From: Rhizorhabdus phycosphaerae
Lineage (GTDB): Bacteria > Pseudomonadota > Alphaproteobacteria > Sphingomonadales > Sphingomonadaceae
DNA length: 64,000 bases
Direction: 5' to 3'
Assembly: GCF_011044255.1 (NCBI RefSeq)
Contig: NZ_CP049107.1
Span: 2,877,501-2,941,500 of the forward strand
The translations under genes were made by a program, and so were the position numbers. Shown in pieces: positions 59,323-64,000 of this stretch. The notes below the pieces were generated by a model, which saw nothing but the letters and a program-made list of their open reading frames with translations, was not told where the DNA came from and ran no database searches. Each line of letters opens with the position of its first letter. Positions within the stretch are counted from its first letter, which is position 1.

Positions 59323-61638
59323 TCAGAAGCGGACGCGCGCCTCGACGCCCAGGCTGCGCGGATCCGCCCACTGGCGAACCGCGAAGACGCCGAGGTCGAT
59401 GCCGCTGTTCCAATATTTGGTGTCGGTGATGTTGCGACCCCAGACGGCGACTTCGAGACTGGTGCCATTGCCGAGGTCGATATCGGTCAGCGCGATGCGC
59501 CCGTCCAATGTGCCATAGGCTTTGCGCGTCGCCAGCTGGTTGGGCGCGATCGTCGCCCATTGCATGCTCCGCCACGACCAGTTGCCGGTGAACTCGAGGT
59601 TCGGGCCGTTGCCGAGCGGTATGGTGTAGGTGCCGCCGACCAGATAATTCCACTTCGGCGCCAATGGGATCTTGTAGCTGTCGGTGACATCGACACCGCT
59701 CGGCAACACGAAGTCGGTATAGCGGGCATCGAGATAGCCGCCGCCGAAATTGAGCACCAACCCGTCGAAGGGGCGGACATTGCCCTCGATCTCGACGCCG
59801 GTGAACTTGGCCTTGCCGGCGTTGATGATGTTGGTGGTCACCAGCTCGGGCACGAACACGCCTGCCTGGAAATTCTTGTAGATCGAATGATAGACGGCGA
59901 GATTGAAGTTCAGGCGCCGGTCAAAGCCCGAGAATTTGGTGCCCGCTTCGAACGAGAGCAGCTTTTCCGGATCATAAGGCGAATTGAACGCCGCATTGGT
60001 CGAGGCGGTGTCGTTGATGCCGCCCGATTTGAAGCCGGTCGCGACGCGACCATAGACCGTCCAGTCCGAACGCAGCTTGTAGACGAGGTTGAACTCGGGA
60101 TTGAACTGCGACCATTTGTCCGAGCGCTCCAGCGGGATCAGGTCATAGGGGCCGAGGCCACCCGCGCCCGGACGCGCGCCTGCCGCCGGCTGGCCGCTGC
60201 GGGTGATGGGGGTCCCGTTGGCCGCGCGCTGGAACACGCCCGAGCCGGCCGCCGCCGGATTGGTGGCATAGGCCGTGTTCGAAAGGAAAAGCTCTTCGGC
60301 CTCCTTGCGGTCCTGTGTCCAGCGCAGCCCGACCGACAGGTCGAGCTTGTCCTCGGCGAAGCCGGGGCTCCAGGTCAGCTGGCCGTACCCGGCGATCGAC
60401 CGGCTGCCGCCGCGGCGATCCGAGAGATCGAACCGATTGCCGCCGAACTGGAAATTCCAGCGCGGGTTGAAGGCATAATAGCGGTCCTTCAGATAGAAGG
60501 CGCCGAGCGTGTAGCGGACCTGCTCGCCGGTTCCGATGACCTGAAATTCCTGGCTGAACGCGTGATAGTCGTTGTTCAGGATGAAGCGGACGAGATCGGT
60601 CGGCGTCCCGTCGAAGTCGGAGCGGCTGCGCGTCTGCAGCGTGCGCCGCGCGGTGATCGACTTGAGCGTGATAGCGCCAAGTCCGGTATCGCCCAGATCA
60701 TATTCCAGCGTCAGCGCATGGCCGGTGGTGCGGAAATCGCTCTGGCGTGCGCCGTCGGCGGATACGTCGTTCCGACCGGGGCGGTTCTGGAAGATGCGAC
60801 CGGTGATGAAGGGACTGGTCGCCGGCAGGCTGCCCGGCGCGCTGATCGCGAGCAGCGCGGGCGTTCCGACCGCGTCGCTGATGTCATAGGCATAGCGGGC
60901 GGAGAAATTGTCGCTCGGTTCCCACAATATGTCGATGCGACCGGCGTTCAGGCTCTGCTCGCCGAAATCCTTCTGCGTCGCGGCATTGTGCCAGTAGCCG
61001 CCGGTATCGCGGCCCGAATAGCCGAGCTTGACCTTGAAGGTACCGATCGATGGCAGATCGAGCGAGATGCGGCGGCGGAACTCGCCCCAGCTGCCATAGC
61101 TCAGATAGACCTGACCGCCGAATTCGCCGGTGGGCGCGCGGGTGATCATGTTGACCGCGCCGCCGATCGTGTTCTTGCCGTAGAGCGTTCCCTGCGGGCC
61201 GCGCAGCACTTCGATCCGCTCGAGGTCGACCGTGTCGAAGGCGGCGCCGGTGGACTTCGCTACAGGCACGCCGTCGAGATAGAGGCCGACCGGCTGGTCG
61301 CGCGCAAGACTGGTGTCGGCGGCGGGGGCTAGGCCGCGGATCGAGATCAGAGGACTGAAACTGTTGCCCGGCGTCTGGTTGATCTGAATATTGGGGATCA
61401 GTGCCTGGGCGTTGTTGAGATTCTGGACGCCGGCGCGGTCGAGCCCTGCGCCGTTCACCGCCGACACCGCGATTGGCACGTCGATCAGGCGTTCTTCACG
61501 GCGCTGGGCGGTCACGATGATCTCGCCTTCGTCGAACGACGGGGCGGCGGCGCTCGATCCGGTGGCCTGCGCCTGGGCGGTTCCGGCCAGCATCGTCGAG
61601 GCCAGCAGGCCCAGGCAATATCCCTGCAGCTTTTTCAT
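59323..61638 (-). CDS. TonB-dependent outer-membrane receptor
   Basis: A 771-residue receptor. The signal peptide (MKKLQGYCLGLLASTMLAG) ends A-Q-A-Q. A TonB-box-like stretch (GEIIVTAQRREE), a plug domain (ALIPNIQINQTPG, RGPQGTLYGKNTIGGAVN) and a beta barrel ending in aromatic R-V-R-F follow. There is no N-terminal STN signalling domain. This class carries aromatic, steroid or terpenoid-type molecules or siderophores in sphingomonads; the catabolic neighbours favour an organic carbon substrate. The ATG at 61638 follows GGGAGGGAGAGAT. Confidence 0.93.
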   Translation of the reverse strand: MKKLQGYCLGLLASTMLAGTAQAQATGSSAAAPSFDEGEIIVTAQRREERLIDVPIAVSAVNGAGLDRAGVQNLNNAQALIPNIQINQTPGNSFSPLISIRGLAPAADTSLARDQPVGLYLDGVPVAKSTGAAFDTVDLERIEVLRGPQGTLYGKNTIGGAVNMITRAPTGEFGGQVYLSYGSWGEFRRRISLDLPSIGTFKVKLGYSGRDTGGYWHNAATQKDFGEQSLNAGRIDILWEPSDNFSARYAYDISDAVGTPALLAISAPGSLPATSPFITGRIFQNRPGRNDVSADGARQSDFRTTGHALTLEYDLGDTGLGAITLKSITARRTLQTRSRSDFDGTPTDLVRFILNNDYHAFSQEFQVIGTGEQVRYTLGAFYLKDRYYAFNPRWNFQFGGNRFDLSDRRGGSRSIAGYGQLTWSPGFAEDKLDLSVGLRWTQDRKEAEELFLSNTAYATNPAAAGSGVFQRAANGTPITRSGQPAAGARPGAGGLGPYDLIPLERSDKWSQFNPEFNLVYKLRSDWTVYGRVATGFKSGGINDTASTNAAFNSPYDPEKLLSFEAGTKFSGFDRRLNFNLAVYHSIYKNFQAGVFVPELVTTNIINAGKAKFTGVEIEGNVRPFDGLVLNFGGGYLDARYTDFVLPSGVDVTDSYKIPLAPKWNYLVGGTYTIPLGNGPNLEFTGNWSWRSMQWATIAPNQLATRKAYGTLDGRIALTDIDLGNGTSLEVAVWGRNITDTKYWNSGIDLGVFAVRQWADPRSLGVEARVRF

Positions 61639-61737
61639 ATCTCTCCCTCCCCCAATGTCATTGTCGATGACGATGCATGCGTCCCCGTTGGGGCGGGGCG
61701 CCTTTGTGCCTGTGTCGACCGGAAGAGCGCGGTGCGA

Positions 61738-61757
61738 CAATCACCATTTGGGAAGGG
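61738..61757 (-). promoter_or_regulatory. Shared 20-base motif upstream of the TonB receptor gene
   Basis: Plus-strand CAATCACCATTTGGGAAGGG matches 17 of 20 bases with a sequence 56 bases upstream of the aldehyde dehydrogenase start (63283-63302). Both copies have the same orientation relative to the downstream minus-strand gene, here 100 bases before the receptor start. It may be a common promoter element or operator. Confidence 0.45.
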
Positions 61758-61808
61758 CGCGGCAAAGCGCCGATTTTAGCATCGCTCCGACCGTAACGGT
61801 GCGCTCCG

Positions 61809-63227
61809 TCAGGGCGTGACGACCGCCTTCACCTCGGTGAACTCCTCGAAGGCCTGCGATCCCCATTCGCGGCCGTTGCCGGACTGTTTGTAGCCGCCGA
61901 AGGGCGCGAGCGGGTGCATCGGCGGATGGTTGATGCGCACCTGCCCGACGCGCAGCCGGCGCGCGATGCGGCGGGCATGGTCGAGGTCCTGGCTGTCGAC
62001 GAAGCCGGCCAGACCATAGTCGCTGTCATTGGCGATCGCGACCGCCTCGTCTTCGTCGCGATAGGGCAGGATCGACAGGACGGGGCCGAAAATCTCCTCG
62101 CGCGCGATCGTCATGTCCGGGCGCACGTCGGCGAACACGGTCGGGCGCACATAATAGCCGGCGTCGAAGCCGTCGGGCCGGCCCTCGCCGCCCGCGACCA
62201 GCGCGGCACCTTCTGAAATGCCGATGCCGATCAGATGCTGGACCTTGGCCCACTGCGCCTCGGACACGACCGGACCCATCGCGCCGGGCTGCTCCTCCTG
62301 GCCGATTGGGATGGCGGCGGCGGTTTCGGCGGCGATCGCCTTGGCTTCCTCCATGCGGTCTGCGGGGACGAGCATGCGCGTCGGTGCGCTGCAGGTCTGG
62401 CCGCTATTGTTCATCACCGCGCGCACGCCGCGCGCGATGGCGAGCGGGAAATCCGCGTCGGGCAGGACGATATTGGCGGACTTGCCGCCCAGTTCCTGAT
62501 GCACGCGCTTGATCGTCGGCGCCGCCGCCTGCGCGACCGCGATGCCCCCGCGCGTCGATCCGGTAAACGACACCATGTCGACCTGCGGGTGCGACGACAG
62601 CGCCGCCCCGGCGGTGGGGCCGTCGCCCTGGATCAGATTGAAGACGCCGGCAGGAACGCCCGCCTCCTCGATGATCTGCGCGATGATTTCGGCGGAATAG
62701 GGGGAAATCTCGGACGGTTTCAGCACCATCGTGCAGCCGACCGCCAGCGCCGGCGCCACCTTGGCCGCGATCTGGTTGGCGGGCCAGTTCCACGGCGTGA
62801 TCAGTCCGCACACCCCGATCGGCTCGCGGCAGAGCGTCAGCCGCCCGTCCTCGCGTTCGAAGCGGAAATGCTCGATCTCTTCATAGGCGGTGCGGAAGTG
62901 GATCAGGCCCAGCGGGGCGTGGGCGGCCCTGGCCAGCATGCGGGGCGCGCCCATCTCTGCGCTGATCACGGCGGCGATCTCGTCGAGGCGGCGTTCGTAG
63001 ATGGCGACGATCGCGCCGAGCAGGTCGCGCCGGTCCTTGCGCGACAGATCGGCAAAGGCATCGAAGGCGCGTCTTGCGGCGCGAACCGCGCGGTCGACAT
63101 CCTCTGCGCCTGCCGCACCGATCCGGCCGATGCTGCGCTCGGTGCGCGGGTCGAGCACGTCGATCGTCTGGCCTGACAATGCCTCGACCCATTGCCCGTC
63201 GATGTAGAAGCGGCCCGACATCACCAT
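61809..63227 (-). CDS. NAD(P)-dependent aldehyde dehydrogenase
   Basis: A 472-residue ALDH superfamily enzyme. It has the P-W-N-W-P loop, the general base Glu in Q-E-L-G-G-K-S and the catalytic Cys in N-S-G-Q-T-C-S-A-P-T-R. The C-terminal P-F-G-G-Y-K-Q-S-G-N-G-R-E is intact. It should oxidise an aldehyde intermediate to the acid before CoA activation. The ATG at 63227 has AAGGA ten bases upstream. It follows the partial acyl-CoA dehydrogenase gene after 92 bases. Confidence 0.94.
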   Translation of the reverse strand: MVMSGRFYIDGQWVEALSGQTIDVLDPRTERSIGRIGAAGAEDVDRAVRAARRAFDAFADLSRKDRRDLLGAIVAIYERRLDEIAAVISAEMGAPRMLARAAHAPLGLIHFRTAYEEIEHFRFEREDGRLTLCREPIGVCGLITPWNWPANQIAAKVAPALAVGCTMVLKPSEISPYSAEIIAQIIEEAGVPAGVFNLIQGDGPTAGAALSSHPQVDMVSFTGSTRGGIAVAQAAAPTIKRVHQELGGKSANIVLPDADFPLAIARGVRAVMNNSGQTCSAPTRMLVPADRMEEAKAIAAETAAAIPIGQEEQPGAMGPVVSEAQWAKVQHLIGIGISEGAALVAGGEGRPDGFDAGYYVRPTVFADVRPDMTIAREEIFGPVLSILPYRDEDEAVAIANDSDYGLAGFVDSQDLDHARRIARRLRVGQVRINHPPMHPLAPFGGYKQSGNGREWGSQAFEEFTEVKAVVTP

Positions 63228-63282
63228 GGTTCAAAATCCTTCCGACAGTCGCCGCCATGGCACGCGATTGCTGCCGGGCGGT

Positions 63283-63302
63283 CAATCACCATCTGGATAG
63301 GG
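63283..63302 (-). promoter_or_regulatory. Shared 20-base motif upstream of the aldehyde dehydrogenase gene
   Basis: Plus-strand CAATCACCATCTGGATAGGG, 17 of 20 bases identical to the motif at 61738-61757. It is located 56 bases before the dehydrogenase start, in the gap after the acyl-CoA dehydrogenase gene. Confidence 0.45.
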
Positions 63303-63319
63303 CCGGCAGGGCGCCCGCT

Positions 63320-64000
63320 TCAACGGGCGTCGCCGCGCGGCTCCCTCGGCAGGCCGAGTCCGCGTTCGGCGATGATGTTGCGCTGGATCTGGTTGGTCCC
63401 GCCATAGATGGTGTCGGCGCGGCTCGACAGATAGAGGTTGGTCAGCAGCGGGAAGGCATAGCCCGGCTCTTCAGACACCAGAGCCTCCTCGCCGAGGATG
63501 TCCATCGCGAGCTCGCCCAGCGCCTGATGCCAATTGGCCCAATAGACCTTCTGCGTCATCGCCTCGCGCGACAGGCTGTGCCCCTCGCCGGCGGACAAGG
63601 TGCGCAGCGCGGTGTAGCGCATGATCTTGAGCCCGGCATAGGCACGCGCGATGCGGTCGCGGATGATCGGATCGCGATTGCGGCCGGTCGCCTTCGCCGC
63701 CTCCACCACCGCCTCGAACTCGGCGACGAAGCTCATCTGCTGGCCGAGCGTGCCGACACCGCGCTCGAAGGCCAGCAGCCCCATCGCGACCTGCCAGCCA
63801 TTGCCGATCCCGCCGACGACATTGTCGCGGTGTGTCCGCGCCCCGTCGAAGAAGGTCTCGTTGAACTCGGCCTCGCCGTTCATCTGCCGGATCGGTCGCA
63901 GCGTGATGCCGGGCTGGCGGATCGGGAGCAGCAGGAAGGACAGGCCCTTGGGCCCGCGCGACCCTTCTTCGGTCCGGGCGAGGACGAAGATCCAGTCGGC
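63320..64000 (-). CDS. Acyl-CoA dehydrogenase, N-terminus outside window
   Basis: The minus-strand frame is open from the window edge to a stop at 63320. It encodes the C-terminal 226 residues of a FAD-dependent acyl-CoA dehydrogenase. Visible parts are the beta-domain end (GSRGPKGLSFLLLPIRQPGI, FNETFFDGAR) and the C-terminal helical domain with RADTIYGGTNQIQRNIIAERGLGLPR, the usual C-terminal signature. No catalytic Glu assignment is attempted without the full sequence. It probably oxidises a CoA thioester derived from the compound handled by the neighbouring enzymes. Confidence 0.93.
   Translation of the reverse strand, partial: ADWIFVLARTEEGSRGPKGLSFLLLPIRQPGITLRPIRQMNGEAEFNETFFDGARTHRDNVVGGIGNGWQVAMGLLAFERGVGTLGQQMSFVAEFEAVVEAAKATGRNRDPIIRDRIARAYAGLKIMRYTALRTLSAGEGHSLSREAMTQKVYWANWHQALGELAMDILGEEALVSEEPGYAFPLLTNLYLSSRADTIYGGTNQIQRNIIAERGLGLPREPRGDAR

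Noticed and set aside
59560-61332. A 590-codon plus-strand open frame.
   Set aside because: It is antisense to the TonB receptor, which has signal peptide, plug and terminal Phe; no motif is seen in the antisense frame.

Overview
The window is a GC-rich, densely packed alphaproteobacterial chromosome segment, most like a sphingomonad (Sphingomonas, Rhizorhabdus or Sphingobium type). This rests on overall gene content, an adjacent hisC-tyrC pair as I recall from Zymomonas, a metX-metW pair, an ftsE-ftsX-ydcF-plsC block, a TonB receptor beside oxygenase genes, and an EPS-associated MarR-like regulator next to a NusG paralog. No rRNA, CRISPR array, insertion sequence or phage gene was seen. One tRNA gene, tRNA-Leu(GAG), is present.

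Positions 1-13000 are mostly housekeeping: a partial M28 peptidase, metX-metW for methionine, hisC-tyrC for histidine and tyrosine, the translationally coupled ftsE-ftsX-ydcF-plsC block, a zinc-ribbon membrane protein, a phosphofructokinase-like enzyme, tRNA-Leu, a Tat-exported type B carboxylesterase and a calcineurin-like phosphatase.

Positions 13000-50400 form one large surface-polysaccharide locus. A membrane phosphoglycosyltransferase (minus strand) comes first. A plus-strand block follows: two tandemly duplicated secreted Gly/Ala-rich proteins, an O-antigen-ligase-type polymerase, a Wza-like lipoprotein, a Wzc-like tyrosine kinase with a YG-repeat tail, and an unknown export-linked protein. 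From 49565 down to 21609 every gene lies on the minus strand, with mostly overlapping starts and stops, so it may be a single transcript of about 28 kb. It encodes a MarR-like regulator, GDP-fucose synthesis (gmd, fcl), a GT11 fucosyltransferase, a Wzx flippase, an RmlD-like reductase, a cupin, several glycosyltransferases and a Wzy-like protein. It continues with neuB/neuC/neuA-type nonulosonic acid genes, two complete amidotransferase/HisH/HisF trios, a fused oxidoreductase, a metallo-beta-lactamase-fold protein resembling the catalytic half of CMP-Neu5Ac hydroxylase, and a heparinase-like protein. A NusG/RfaH-like antiterminator is transcribed divergently from the regulator, with two matching palindromes between them. 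The likely product is a fucosylated glycan carrying an amidinated sialic-acid-like sugar.

Positions 50400-64000 form a catabolic-looking region on the minus strand: LuxR- and LysR-type regulators, two MFS transporters, an SDR, an acetoacetate-decarboxylase-like protein, a Rieske oxygenase, an amidohydrolase, a TonB-dependent receptor, an aldehyde dehydrogenase and a partial acyl-CoA dehydrogenase. Together they suggest uptake and oxidative breakdown of an unidentified organic compound.
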